Below are positions 42,552 to 51,525 of a DNA stretch of 64,000 bases, one piece after another. The stretch is from Acidobacteriota bacterium (lineage in GTDB: Bacteria > Acidobacteriota > Terriglobia > Bryobacterales > Bryobacteraceae). The stretch lies in NCBI GenBank assembly GCA_947470805.1, contig CANIVU010000019.1:24774-88773 (forward strand), written 5' to 3'. Made by a program: the position numbers and the translations under genes. Within the stretch, counting starts at the first letter, position 1, and every line of letters begins with the position of its first letter. A model generated the notes under the pieces. It was not told the DNA's origin. It saw only the letters and a program-made list of their open reading frames with translations, and searched no databases.

Positions 42552-43883
42552 CTATCTCCGTTTCAACCAGACCGCGATACCGGCCGCCAGCACCGCCAGC
42601 GCGGGCAGGAAGCTGGTCACGTAGAGCACCCAGAACTGCGAGGGCTTCACGGTCAGCCGCCGGTCTTCCGGCTCCTTGGGACGAATGGAGATCAGGTCCT
42701 CATCGGCCGACATCCAGTTCACCATGTTCAGGAACATGTCCCGGTTGCCGTAGCGGTTCAACATCGCCAGGCTCGCCCAATCCACCGAGCCAACCACAAC
42801 AACGCGGCCCTGCTTCTTGATGTCGCCGCCCCCGCCAACGGTGGTCACGGCGCCAACGACGAACGGCCCATTGCCATCCTTCGGCGGCGGGCCGGCCTGC
42901 AGTTTGGTCAGGTCCAGCGTCTTGGTGGCGAAGGCGTCGGGCGCGGTGCCGAACAGCTTCTCGGCGCCCTGCTTCAGTTCCAGGCTGCGCGCCAGCGGAA
43001 TCAAGGCCGGCAACCCGCGCATGTCGCGCACAATCGGATGCTGGGAGAAATCGTCGATGGCGACGACGGCCTGGCCCGACGGATCGAACAGCAGGTTGCT
43101 GTTCACCTGAATGTTCCAGCCGGCCAGCAATGCGAAGAGCTTCGCGTTCTCATCGGTGTCTTCGCGCGCACCCTTCAGCGCCGGAGGCAGCAGGAACATC
43201 GCGTCCCCGCCCTTCTCCACAAACGCCTTGATGGCGGCGACGGCTTCGTCGTTATACTCGCGCCGCGCGCCGGCCGAAAGCAGGATCGTGCAGGCCGCCG
43301 GAATCTCGGCCTTCTCCAGAATCTTCACGGTCTGCGTCTTGTAGTTGTTGCGTTCGAGCGCGGCCTTGACGCCGGTGAAGCTGGCCGGGTCGGCCCCTTC
43401 CAACGCGCGTTCCCCGTGCCCGTCCAGCGAACACACCATCTGCTCGCTCGCCTGTTGCAGGCGCACCATGGCGCCGGTGATCTCCTGCTCGGTAACCGCC
43501 TTGGCCTCTTCGCGGCGCGTGCCGTTGTCCAGGATCAGCGTGCCGTAGCTGCGGGCGCCCGCCGCCTTGGCCTTGGCCGGATCTTTATCGGGGTCAATGT
43601 ATTCCACCTTGAACTTCGTGGAGAGATTGGCGTAACGGTCCAGCATGCCCTTACCTTCTTCAAACCGGTTGGTCCGGTGGAAGTAGTAGGCGTGCAGGTC
43701 GCTCTTCAAACCGGTGACCACTTTTTCGGTCTGATCGGAGAGCGAGAACTTTTTGTTCGCCGTCGTGTCGAAGGACTTGTTGTTGCGGTCCGCCAGCACA
43801 TTGATAACGACGAGAACGGCGATGACGATCGCCACATAAAGGCCCGTATAGGCCGTGAATTTGGTTTGCCGGGATGCTGCCAT
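42552..43883 (-). CDS. GldG-like ABC-associated membrane protein
   Basis: 443 residues, a membrane segment at each end (VAIVIAVLVVINVLA and FLPALAVLAAGIAVWLKRR) around a large periplasmic part: DTTANKKFSLSDQTEKVVTG, KFKVEYIDPDKDPAKAKA, ILLSAGARREYNDEAVAAIK and VVVVGSVDWASLAMLNRYGN. This is the GldG/ABC-type auxiliary layout. The ATG at 43883 is preferred because GGAGG stands 8 nt before it and it starts 2 bp after the permease stop. Confidence 0.85.
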   Translation of the reverse strand: MAASRQTKFTAYTGLYVAIVIAVLVVINVLADRNNKSFDTTANKKFSLSDQTEKVVTGLKSDLHAYYFHRTNRFEEGKGMLDRYANLSTKFKVEYIDPDKDPAKAKAAGARSYGTLILDNGTRREEAKAVTEQEITGAMVRLQQASEQMVCSLDGHGERALEGADPASFTGVKAALERNNYKTQTVKILEKAEIPAACTILLSAGARREYNDEAVAAIKAFVEKGGDAMFLLPPALKGAREDTDENAKLFALLAGWNIQVNSNLLFDPSGQAVVAIDDFSQHPIVRDMRGLPALIPLARSLELKQGAEKLFGTAPDAFATKTLDLTKLQAGPPPKDGNGPFVVGAVTTVGGGGDIKKQGRVVVVGSVDWASLAMLNRYGNRDMFLNMVNWMSADEDLISIRPKEPEDRRLTVKPSQFWVLYVTSFLPALAVLAAGIAVWLKRR

Positions 43884-43885
43884 GG

Positions 43886-44638
43886 TTATGCCCTCCACCG
43901 CAGAGATTCCAGCGAACGCGCAGTCAGGAAGATGCCCAGCGCGATCACGGAGAGAAAGAAAACAGTGTCTTTGGTGTCGATGACGCCACGCGCGAACGAA
44001 TTAAAGTGCGCGGTCAGCGACAGGTACGCCAGCACCTTCGCCCAGCCATCGGCCTTGAACGTGGTGGCCCAGTCGAAGGTCCAGAACAACAGGCACATGC
44101 CGAAGGTCGTGGCGCCCGCTACGATCTGGTTGCGCGTCGTGTTTGAGATGAACATGCCGATGGCGAGCAGTGCCCCGCCCTGCAGGAACATGCCGAGATA
44201 CGCGGTCGCCAGCGGTCGCCAATCGGGGTTGCCGAACATGAACGTGAAACTCAGGCAGAACAGTTTGACGCCCAGGATGCAGGCGTACATGCCCATCGCG
44301 CCCAGCCATTTGCCGAGGATGATTTCCATATCGGTGACCGGTGAGGTGATCAGCAGTTCGATGGTGCCGGAGCGCTTCTCTTCAGCGAAGAGGCGCATGG
44401 TGATCATCGGGATGAGGAACAGCGAAAGCACGCCGGCGTTGGAGACGACCGGGGCGATCACGTAGCCGTTCAGGTCCGCCGGGCCTTGCCCCTGCATCGA
44501 CATTTCGATGAAGTTGGCGATGGCGATCAGCGAGAACCAGCCGGAAATCAAAGCGTAGATGGCCAGCAACGCGTAGGCGATGGGCGAGACGAAGTAGCTC
44601 TTTAGCTCTTTTTGAGCGATGGCAAGTATGTTGCTCAT
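43886..44638 (-). CDS. ABC transporter permease (GldF type)
   Basis: 250 residues with six membrane segments, starting IAQKELKSYFVSPIAYALLA and carrying MRLFAEEKRSGTIELLITSP, the signature of ABC-2 permeases of the GldF/NosY kind. Overlaps the ATPase gene by 4 bp (ATGA). Works with the ATPase, GldG-like and DUF4340 proteins. Gliding is not implied; the same set occurs in many non-gliding bacteria. Confidence 0.88.
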   Translation of the reverse strand: MSNILAIAQKELKSYFVSPIAYALLAIYALISGWFSLIAIANFIEMSMQGQGPADLNGYVIAPVVSNAGVLSLFLIPMITMRLFAEEKRSGTIELLITSPVTDMEIILGKWLGAMGMYACILGVKLFCLSFTFMFGNPDWRPLATAYLGMFLQGGALLAIGMFISNTTRNQIVAGATTFGMCLLFWTFDWATTFKADGWAKVLAYLSLTAHFNSFARGVIDTKDTVFFLSVIALGIFLTARSLESLRWRA

Positions 44639-45633
44639 GCGGCTTCTCCTTTCTCAATTTCTTCTTCCACTTTTGCTTCATCCACTTTATCGGTGGAGGT
44701 CAGTTGCAGGAAGACGTCTTCGAGCGACATGCCGGCGGCCTTCAGTTCGGTAAGCGCGAAGCCCCCTTCGACCACAGCGCGCGCCAGGTCGGCGCGAATG
44801 CTGCGGCCCTGCAGGCTTTCCACTTCAAAGTTGGCGCGGTTGTTTTTGTCCTCGCGCAGAATGACTTTGCTGACACCGGCCACCTGTTCCAGCTTTCGCT
44901 GCACGGCGCTGACGTCGAGCGTCCCTTCGCGGGCTTCCACTTCCACGCCCACGTTCTCCGACCCGCGCATTCGGTGCGTCAGGTTGTCCACGGTGTCGGT
45001 GGCGACAAGTTTGCCTTTGGAGATAATCACGACGCGCTCGCAGGTGAATTCCACCTCGGGCAGAATGTGCGTCGAAAGGATAATCGTGTGATCCCCGGCC
45101 AAGCCTTTGATCAGCTCGCGGGTTTCCAGGATCTGTTGGGGATCGAGGCCGGAGGTCGGCTCGTCCAGGATGAGCACGTCTGGATTATGAATCAGCGCCT
45201 GGGCCAACCCGACGCGCTGCTTGTAGCCCTTGGAGAGCTTGGCGATCAGCTTGGTGCGAACATCCCCGATATTGATTTTCCCGGAGACCTCTGTGATGCG
45301 TTTGGCCAGGTCGTTACCGCGCAGGCCCTTCAGCTTGCCGACGAATTCCAGGTACTCGCCCACTTCCATATCCGGATACAGCGGAGGCGTTTCCGGCAGA
45401 TAGCCGATGCGCTTCTTCACCTCCATGGGCTGTTCCATCACATCAAATCCGGCCACACTGGCACGGCCTTCCGACGGAGGTTGGAAGCAGGTCAATATGC
45501 GCATCGTCGTGGTTTTCCCGGCGCCGTTGGGGCCTAGAAAACCGACGATCTGACCTTTCGCAACCTCGAAGGAAACGTTATCGACCGCCGTGAAGCGGGC
45601 GTAGCGCTTGGTAATACCTTCGACTTTGATCAC
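44635..45633 (-). CDS. ABC transporter ATP-binding protein (GldA type)
   Basis: 332 residues: Walker A LGPNGAGKTTTMRIL, Q loop region IGYLPETPPLYPDMEVGEYL, signature LSKGYKQRVGLAQAL, Walker B VLILDEPTSGLDP and switch His (ILSTHILPEVE). A C-terminal extension of about 100 residues (about 230-332), as in GldA-like ATPases. Energises the permease encoded next. Starts 14 bp after fabI. Confidence 0.92.
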   Translation of the reverse strand: MIKVEGITKRYARFTAVDNVSFEVAKGQIVGFLGPNGAGKTTTMRILTCFQPPSEGRASVAGFDVMEQPMEVKKRIGYLPETPPLYPDMEVGEYLEFVGKLKGLRGNDLAKRITEVSGKINIGDVRTKLIAKLSKGYKQRVGLAQALIHNPDVLILDEPTSGLDPQQILETRELIKGLAGDHTIILSTHILPEVEFTCERVVIISKGKLVATDTVDNLTHRMRGSENVGVEVEAREGTLDVSAVQRKLEQVAGVSKVILREDKNNRANFEVESLQGRSIRADLARAVVEGGFALTELKAAGMSLEDVFLQLTSTDKVDEAKVEEEIEKGEAA

Positions 45634-45647
45634 AGTTTAGACCTCGA

Positions 45648-46418
45648 TCACAAACCCATAATCTGATACCCGGCATCCACGAATATCGTGTTGCCGGTAA
45701 CGCCACGCCCCAGGTCACTGGCGAGAAAAACAGCAGTATCCGCAACTTCAGCCGTTGTACAATTCCGGCGCAGCGGAGCCTTGGCGGCGACAGCGTCAAG
45801 TATCTTGCTAAAGTCTTTAATACCACGAGCGGCGGCCGTTTTGATAGGCCCGGCGCTGATGGCGTTCACGCGGATATTGGCCGCGCCCAGATCGCCCGCC
45901 AGATAGCGCGTGGCCGATTCCAGTGCGGCTTTCGCCACGCCCATGACGTTGTAGTTTTCCAGCACCCGCTGGGCGCCCAGATAGGTGAGCGTCATGATGG
46001 AGCCGCCATCGGTCATCAACGGGCGAACGGCGTTGGCCACGCCCACCAGCGACCAGGCGCTGACTTCGAGCGCCAGCTTGAAGCCGTCGCGGGAGGTCTG
46101 CACGAACGGCCGGCTGAGGTCTTCGCCGTTGGCGAAGGCGATGGAGTGAACGACGATGTCGATCTTCGGGAACTCCGGACCCAGCGTATTGACGAGGTTG
46201 GCCAGATCGTCGTCTTTGGAGACGTCGCACTGGAACACCTTGGCGGCGCCGAGGGCCTGACCGATATCCTCGAGCGAGCGCTGGAGGCGCTCGCCCTGGT
46301 AGGTCAGAATGACAGTCGCGCCCTCGCGCCGGAAAGCCTCCGCGATCGCGTAGGCAATACTCCACTTATTGGCGATCCCCAGAACGAGGGCCGTCTTACC
46401 TTGCAGGAGAGAAGACAT
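45648..46418 (-). CDS. fabI: Enoyl-[acyl-carrier-protein] reductase (NADH) FabI
   Basis: 256 residues of SDR fold: GKTALVLGIANKWSIAYAIA (cofactor loop), FQCDVSKDDDLANLVNTLG, HSIAFANGEDLSRPFVQTSR, TYLGAQRVLENYNVMGVAKA with Tyr and Lys of the Y-x6-K active site, and ISAGPIKTAAARGI. Reduces the enoyl-ACP double bond in fatty acid synthesis; target of triclosan in other bacteria. Located in the minus-strand run ahead of the ABC genes. Confidence 0.95.
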   Translation of the reverse strand: MSSLLQGKTALVLGIANKWSIAYAIAEAFRREGATVILTYQGERLQRSLEDIGQALGAAKVFQCDVSKDDDLANLVNTLGPEFPKIDIVVHSIAFANGEDLSRPFVQTSRDGFKLALEVSAWSLVGVANAVRPLMTDGGSIMTLTYLGAQRVLENYNVMGVAKAALESATRYLAGDLGAANIRVNAISAGPIKTAAARGIKDFSKILDAVAAKAPLRRNCTTAEVADTAVFLASDLGRGVTGNTIFVDAGYQIMGL

Positions 46419-46429
46419 AACTTCTCAGT

Positions 46430-47362
46430 TTACCGCTTTAGCTTGACCGGCTTTCCGCCCTGCTCCTTGCTCTTCTGCGCGGCGTCCATGAACGCGAACA
46501 GTTCCAGCGTCTCGTCTTCGTTCACCGGCGGCACGCCAGTCTGGAAGAATTTGACGATTTCCTTGAGCATCGGCACGTAGCTGACCTTGATCTTGCCGCT
46601 CTCGATGACCTTCTTTTCGGTGTAGGCGATGGCGCCGTAGTCGCCGTAGGGGCGCAGCACCTGGACGCTGCCGATGCGGCCATCAGACCACTTGCCGACG
46701 ACGACATCGTTATCGGAAGCGATGCGGGTGACTTCGACGCAGCCAGTGCCCATCAGCGCGTAGAGCATCTCCATCGGGTGGATGGCGTACCAGCTCAGGT
46801 CGAGGTAGTGGGTCTTATCGATCGGGCCGGGGCCCCACACGGTGACGCTCTTGTTGGCGGGGCTGCGCATGGAGCTCATCTGCTCGGCCCAGCGAAGGCT
46901 GGAGGAGCTGAACCACTTCACGTTGGCGGCCTTGGCGGCCTTGGCGATGGCGAGGGCGTCGGGCAAGGTGCTGGCGAGCGGTTTATCGATGAACATCGGC
47001 TTGCCGCACTTCAGGGCAGCTTTGGCCTGTTCGAGGTGCTTGCGGCCGTCGACGGACTCCAGAAGAATGGCGTCGACCTTGCCGCACAGGTCGCCGATGG
47101 TGGGGACGATTTCGACGTGGTACTTTTCGTTCAGTTCCTTGGCATATCCATCGACGCGCTTGGCGCTGGACTCAATATCGGGGCTGCCGCCCTTGAACGC
47201 GGCGACGATCTTGGCGCCGGCAATGTGATCGGGGCTGGTGGGGTCGTTCAACACCTTGGCAAAGGCGGTGACGTGAGAAGTGTCGGTGCCGATGATTCCG
47301 ATACGGAGGTCGGCGGCGGTGGCCATAATGGCACACAATAGGAAAAGGCTTACAGGCTTCAT
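46430..47362 (-). CDS. Exported Gfo/Idh/MocA-family oxidoreductase-like protein
   Basis: 310 residues from the ATG at 47362 with a signal peptide (PVSLFLLCAIMATAADL). Rossmann start LRIGIIGTDTSHVTAFAKVL, DAILLESVDGRKHLEQAKAA, CGKPMFIDKPLAST with the EKP-like IDKP motif, then LDLSWYAIHPMEMLYALMGT. The first loop GTDTSH lacks the usual G.G..G and resembles a subgroup common in Planctomycetes and Acidobacteria. Substrate unknown; probably sugar-related. Eleven bases before fabI on the same strand. Confidence 0.8.
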   Translation of the reverse strand: MKPVSLFLLCAIMATAADLRIGIIGTDTSHVTAFAKVLNDPTSPDHIAGAKIVAAFKGGSPDIESSAKRVDGYAKELNEKYHVEIVPTIGDLCGKVDAILLESVDGRKHLEQAKAALKCGKPMFIDKPLASTLPDALAIAKAAKAANVKWFSSSSLRWAEQMSSMRSPANKSVTVWGPGPIDKTHYLDLSWYAIHPMEMLYALMGTGCVEVTRIASDNDVVVGKWSDGRIGSVQVLRPYGDYGAIAYTEKKVIESGKIKVSYVPMLKEIVKFFQTGVPPVNEDETLELFAFMDAAQKSKEQGGKPVKLKR

Positions 47363-47381
47363 CACGGGAATTGTATCGCGC

Positions 47382-49484
47382 GTGCATCTGGACACACCGC
47401 TTGTTTATGTAAAAGGCGTCGGCCCCTACCGGGCGGAGATGCTGGAGGCCAAGGGCCTCGTCACCGTCAATGACCTGTTGCACTACCCTCCGTTTCGCTA
47501 TGAGGACCGCAGCAACCTGAAGACAATTCAGGAGTTGGCGCCGGGCGAGATGGCGACGGTGGTGGTGGAGGTCCGCGAGGTGCGGATGCCGAAGCTGGGC
47601 CGGAAGAACGTCGGATTATTTGAGGCGCGGTTCGGGGACGGGTCGCGTCTGTCGCTGTTGGGCAAGTGGTTCCACGGCGGTTATCTGGCGAACGTGCTGC
47701 TGGAAGGGGCGCGGGTTTCGATCTACGGCAAGGTGGAGTTCGACCCCTACAAGGGCGATCTGTTCATGATGCATCCGGAGTTCGAGTTGCTCTCGGCCGA
47801 TGACGAGGACGGCGACGCGGCGCTGCATACCGGACGCGTCGTGCCGATCTACGAGGCCGCGGGCAAGGTGAGCCCGAAGCTGATGCGGATTCTGACGCAC
47901 CGGGTGCTCGAGACGATCGGGCCGTTGGAAGACGTTCTGCCGGTGGCGCTGCGGGAGCGGCTGAAGCTTGTGGACCGGACTACCGCGGTTCGCGAGATCC
48001 ACTTCCCGAGCCAGGACGCCGACCTGCGGCTGTTGAACTCGTTCCGGTCGCCGGCGCATATCCGGATGATCGTGGAGGAGTTTTTCTGGCTGGAGTGCGG
48101 GCTGGAGCTGAAGCGGTCGAAGGCGAAGCTGGAACAAGGGATCGGGTTTGCGTTGAACGAGCAGGTGCGGGAGAAGATCAAGGCCATGCTGCCGTTCAAG
48201 CCGACGGGGGCGCAGAAGCGTGTGCTGGGCGAGATTGCCAAGGACATGGCCGAGCCGCATCCGATGAACCGGCTGGTGCAGGGCGATGTGGGGAGCGGGA
48301 AGACGCTCGTCGCGGCCGAGGCGGCGATCATCGCTATTGAGAACGGCTACCAGGTGGCGGTGCTGGCGCCGACCGAGATTCTGGCGATGCAGCACTACGC
48401 CTATTTTAAGAACCTGTTCGAGAAGCTGGGGTATGTGGTGGTGCCGCTGGCGGGGAGCTTCAAGGCCAAGGAGAAGGAGCGGATTCGCGGGTACGTGGAG
48501 CAGGGGCTGGCGCATATCGTCGTTGGCACGCACGCCATTCTGGAGCAGGGGGTGCAGTTCCGGAATCTGGGATTGGCGATTGTGGACGAGCAGCACCGGT
48601 TCGGGGTGATGCAGCGGTTGAAGCTGATGGAGAAGGGCGCGGTGAAGCCGGACGTGCTGGTGATGACGGCGACGCCGATCCCGCGGACGCTGGCGTTGAC
48701 GATGTACGGGGATCTGGACACGTCGGTGATCGATGAGTTGCCACCAGGGCGGAAGCCGGTGACGACGAAGCATCTGCCGTCGTCGCGGATCGAGGAAGTG
48801 TGGAGCTTCGTGGCGCGGGAGATCGCCGATGGGCGGCAGGCGTATGTGGTCTATCCGGTGATTGAAGAGAGCGAGACGGCGGGGCTGAAGGCGGCCGAGA
48901 AGAGCTATCTGCATTTGCGAGATATCGTGTATCCGAACTATTCGGTGGGGCTGCTGCATGGGAAGTTGCCGCAGGCCGATAAAGAAGCGGTAATGGCGGA
49001 GTTCAAGGCCGGCCGGGTGCATGTGCTGGTGGCGACGACGGTGGTGGAAGTGGGCGTGGACGTGCCGAACGCGACGGTGATGGTGATTGAGCAGGCGGAG
49101 CGGTTTGGGCTGGCGCAGTTGCACCAGTTGCGGGGGCGCGTGGGGCGCGGCGGGAACCAGAGCTACTGTGTGCTGGTGACCGAGAAGTTGAGCGAGACGG
49201 GGCGGGAGAGGATACGAACGATGACGGAATCAAACGACGGTTTTTATATTGCCGAGATGGACCTGCGGCTGCGCGGGCCGGGCGAGTTTTTCGGGACCAA
49301 GCAGAGCGGGATGCCGTCGCTGCGGTTCGCCAATATCATCCGGGACCGGGAGCTGTTGGAGACGGCGCGGGCGGAGGCGGTGTCGTTCATTCAGCATCCG
49401 CCGGACGAGGATTCGCTGCGCCGGGCGGTGACCTATATTCGCGAGAACTGGCAGCGCCGTTACGGCCTGGTGCAGGTGGGCTGA
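47382..49484 (+). CDS. recG: ATP-dependent DNA helicase RecG
   Basis: About 700 residues. Wedge/OB domain at the N-terminus (TPLVYVKGVGPYRAEMLEAK, LHYPPFRYEDRS), Walker A QGDVGSGKTLVAAEAA, helicase motif Ia LAPTEILAMQHY, DEQHRFGV, TATPIPRTLALTMYGDL, and motif VI QLRGRVGRGGNQSYCVL. Remodels stalled forks and Holliday junctions. The GTG at 47382 starts just at the conserved N-terminus; the open frame further upstream overlaps the divergent gene. Shares one base with rsmD. Confidence 0.93.
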   Translation: MHLDTPLVYVKGVGPYRAEMLEAKGLVTVNDLLHYPPFRYEDRSNLKTIQELAPGEMATVVVEVREVRMPKLGRKNVGLFEARFGDGSRLSLLGKWFHGGYLANVLLEGARVSIYGKVEFDPYKGDLFMMHPEFELLSADDEDGDAALHTGRVVPIYEAAGKVSPKLMRILTHRVLETIGPLEDVLPVALRERLKLVDRTTAVREIHFPSQDADLRLLNSFRSPAHIRMIVEEFFWLECGLELKRSKAKLEQGIGFALNEQVREKIKAMLPFKPTGAQKRVLGEIAKDMAEPHPMNRLVQGDVGSGKTLVAAEAAIIAIENGYQVAVLAPTEILAMQHYAYFKNLFEKLGYVVVPLAGSFKAKEKERIRGYVEQGLAHIVVGTHAILEQGVQFRNLGLAIVDEQHRFGVMQRLKLMEKGAVKPDVLVMTATPIPRTLALTMYGDLDTSVIDELPPGRKPVTTKHLPSSRIEEVWSFVAREIADGRQAYVVYPVIEESETAGLKAAEKSYLHLRDIVYPNYSVGLLHGKLPQADKEAVMAEFKAGRVHVLVATTVVEVGVDVPNATVMVIEQAERFGLAQLHQLRGRVGRGGNQSYCVLVTEKLSETGRERIRTMTESNDGFYIAEMDLRLRGPGEFFGTKQSGMPSLRFANIIRDRELLETARAEAVSFIQHPPDEDSLRRAVTYIRENWQRRYGLVQVG

Positions 49485-50032
49485 TGCGAGTCATTGCTGG
49501 GGAGTTTCGAAGCCGGATTTTGAAGAGCGTGACGGGGTGGGATGTGCGGCCGACGCCGGACCGGATGAGGGAGACGATGTTTAGTATTCTGGCTCCGGTG
49601 ATTGCGGGGGCCGTGTTTGTGGACGCCTATGCGGGGAGCGGGTCGGTGGGGATTGAAGCGGTGAGCCGGGGGGCGTCGCGGGGGATATTTATTGAACGGG
49701 CGCCGGATGCGTTGGCGGTGCTGCGGGCGAATATTGCGAGCCTGGGGATTCAGACCCGGGTGAGTGTGACACGCGGGACGGCAGCGGGGGCGCTGCCGGG
49801 GTTTAAGGCCGATATTGTGTTTTTGGATCCGCCGTATACGGATCCGGAAGAGTATGCGTTATCGATGGCGGTGGTGAAGGCGCCGTTGGTGATTGCGCAG
49901 CATGCGACGCGGGAGATTCTGGCCGATTCGTATGGGAAGTTAGAGCGGTACCGGATGGTGAAGCAGGGGGATAACACGTTGAGTTTTTATCGTCTACATG
50001 CCGCTGGCGCGGAGAAGGATCTCCTGGACTAA
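49484..50032 (+). CDS. rsmD: 16S rRNA (guanine(966)-N(2))-methyltransferase RsmD
   Basis: 182 residues: MRVIAGEFRSRILKSVTGWD, RPTPDRMRETMFSIL, VDAYAGSGSVGIEAVSRGA (SAM site) and DIVFLDPPYTDPEEY with the catalytic (D)PPY motif. Starts on the last base of recG, a common pairing of translation-coupled genes. Its 3-prime end overlaps the convergent oxidoreductase gene by 39 bp. Confidence 0.93.
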   Translation: MRVIAGEFRSRILKSVTGWDVRPTPDRMRETMFSILAPVIAGAVFVDAYAGSGSVGIEAVSRGASRGIFIERAPDALAVLRANIASLGIQTRVSVTRGTAAGALPGFKADIVFLDPPYTDPEEYALSMAVVKAPLVIAQHATREILADSYGKLERYRMVKQGDNTLSFYRLHAAGAEKDLLD

Positions 50033-51001
50033 CAGGTTTTCTTCGTAAGTGACGCGGAGTTTGGCTTCGCCGCGGATGGCGGCGGCGAGCTCGATGAAGT
50101 CGTCGACGTAGCGCTTGTAGGGCGGCATGGGGATCTGCTGGGAGCCGGCTTTGTAGGGGCCGGCGGCTTTGTCGAGATCGACGGTGACGGCAGGCGGTTC
50201 GATGGGGTTGACGATGATGGCGCCGTTGGAACCGTGGACTTCGAAGGCCCGGTATTTGCCGGACTTGGGCTGCATGTTGGCGCCGTGGATGATGGCCATG
50301 GCGTGGGGGAATTCGAGGACGGCGGCCGTGTTGTCGGCCAGGGTGTCGTTGCCTTTGCCGTGCTTGTTGAGGAACGGCGTGACTTTGCGGGGACGGCCGA
50401 GGAGGCGGACGACGGGGTCGAGTACGTGGCCGCCGAGTTCGAACATGTTGCCGCCTTTGAATTCGGCCCATTCGGGGCGGCGGGCGAGATCTAGTTGATT
50501 GCCGATGCAGGCGCGGACGAGGTAGACATCGCCGAGCCAGCCCTGGCGGGCGGCGTCGAGGGCGAGGTTGATGCCGGGATGGTAGCGCCACATGTAGCCG
50601 ATTTGGAGGAGGAGGTTTTTGCGCTGGGCGAGGGCGACGATTTTCTGGAAGTCCTTGAGGTTGTCGGAGGGGGCTTTTTCGAGGTGAAGGTGCTTGCCGG
50701 CTTCGAGGACAGCGAGGCCGTCGCGGGCGTGGTCGCGGACGGCGGATTCGACGGCGATGACCTGGATGCCGGGGTGGGAGAGGAGGGCGGAGCGGGAGAG
50801 GATGGGAACATCTTTGTGTTTTGGGGTGGGCTCGGTGACGCCGATGAGCTGGTAGGCGGGGTTGGCGAGGATGGTTTCGATTTTGCCTTCACCGTGGGAG
50901 TGGGAGGTGCCGAGGAAGCCGATGCCGATGGGAGGCTTGGCGGCGAGGGAGAGGAGGAGGGAGCGGCGGGAGAGCATCGGTATTACGATATCGCGGATCA
51001 C
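49994..51001 (-). CDS. Gfo/Idh/MocA-family oxidoreductase
   Basis: 335 residues: GIGFLGTSHSHGEGKIETIL, GLAVLEAGKHLHLEKAPSDN (EKP-type motif), LLLQIGYMWRYHPGINLALD and GGNMFELGGHVLDPVVRLLG with the family His. An N-terminal MLSRRSLLLSLAAKPP segment suggests Tat export. A GTG at 51001 has GGTGG 8 nt upstream; the ATG at 50977 is the alternative. Probably acts on sugars or inositol-like compounds; not adjacent to a catabolic operon. Confidence 0.85.
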   Translation of the reverse strand: MIRDIVIPMLSRRSLLLSLAAKPPIGIGFLGTSHSHGEGKIETILANPAYQLIGVTEPTPKHKDVPILSRSALLSHPGIQVIAVESAVRDHARDGLAVLEAGKHLHLEKAPSDNLKDFQKIVALAQRKNLLLQIGYMWRYHPGINLALDAARQGWLGDVYLVRACIGNQLDLARRPEWAEFKGGNMFELGGHVLDPVVRLLGRPRKVTPFLNKHGKGNDTLADNTAAVLEFPHAMAIIHGANMQPKSGKYRAFEVHGSNGAIIVNPIEPPAVTVDLDKAAGPYKAGSQQIPMPPYKRYVDDFIELAAAIRGEAKLRVTYEENLLVQEILLRASGM

Positions 51002-51525
51002 GATTTACCACCGGGCAGGGTGGTACGGAAAGGGGCGATTTCTTGGGTTATGTTCCGGGCGTTTGGAGGTGTTTCGCGGGGGGATGGTGGGTTTCTTGGG
51101 TTGTCCTGGAACGAGTCCCAGGAAGGAAGTCCTTTCTTTTCAACAGATCTTGGGTTATTTCCACCATTTCGGGCACTTGGAGGGCATTTTCGGCCCATTC
51201 GCGGGCGCTTGCCACCGGATCGGGGTGGCAGGTCTTGGCGCGCCGGCGCGGGGGAGTAAGTCAAAAGGGCTTGTTCTGTTGGATGCAGAACAAGCCCTTA
51301 CTATTCCATTATACCAATTTGTCAAGGAACGAAGGGGGTATTGTACGGCGAAGCGATTGATTCGGTGGGAGATATAGTGTTGTGACTGGGGCTGGCAGGT
51401 GTTGGGACCCACGCTGTCGACGCCGGAGCCGTTTGGGTTCCAGCTGGGCTGGATTGTCGTGCGCAGCATCGATGTGGGAGCGAGGGGAAGTGGTGTTACG
51501 TTGGGAGGCTGGAGAGGCGCAGGGG
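51002..51525. other. 524-bp stretch with no convincing gene
   Basis: Open frames exist on both strands but none looks like a protein. TCTTGGGTT occurs three times (near 51040, 51090 and 51147) on the plus strand, and a strong hairpin lies at 51265-51299. From about 51370 on, plus-strand text hints at a decayed frame. It probably holds regulatory or degraded sequence between two minus-strand genes. Confidence 0.5.
51265..51299. terminator. 14-bp perfect hairpin, possible minus-strand terminator
   Basis: AAGGGCTTGTTCTG pairs without mismatch with CAGAACAAGCCCTT around a 7-nt loop. On the minus strand it is followed by TTTTGACTT, so it could end transcripts from the UDG-like gene 226 bp upstream. 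It is the strongest hairpin in this gap. Confidence 0.5.

Noticed and set aside
43886..45633. Gliding motility operon
   Set aside because: GldA/F/G-like proteins are widespread outside gliding bacteria and no other gld gene is present.
47616..49124. Long open frame opposite recG
   Set aside because: Same antisense effect; recG motifs on the plus strand are decisive.
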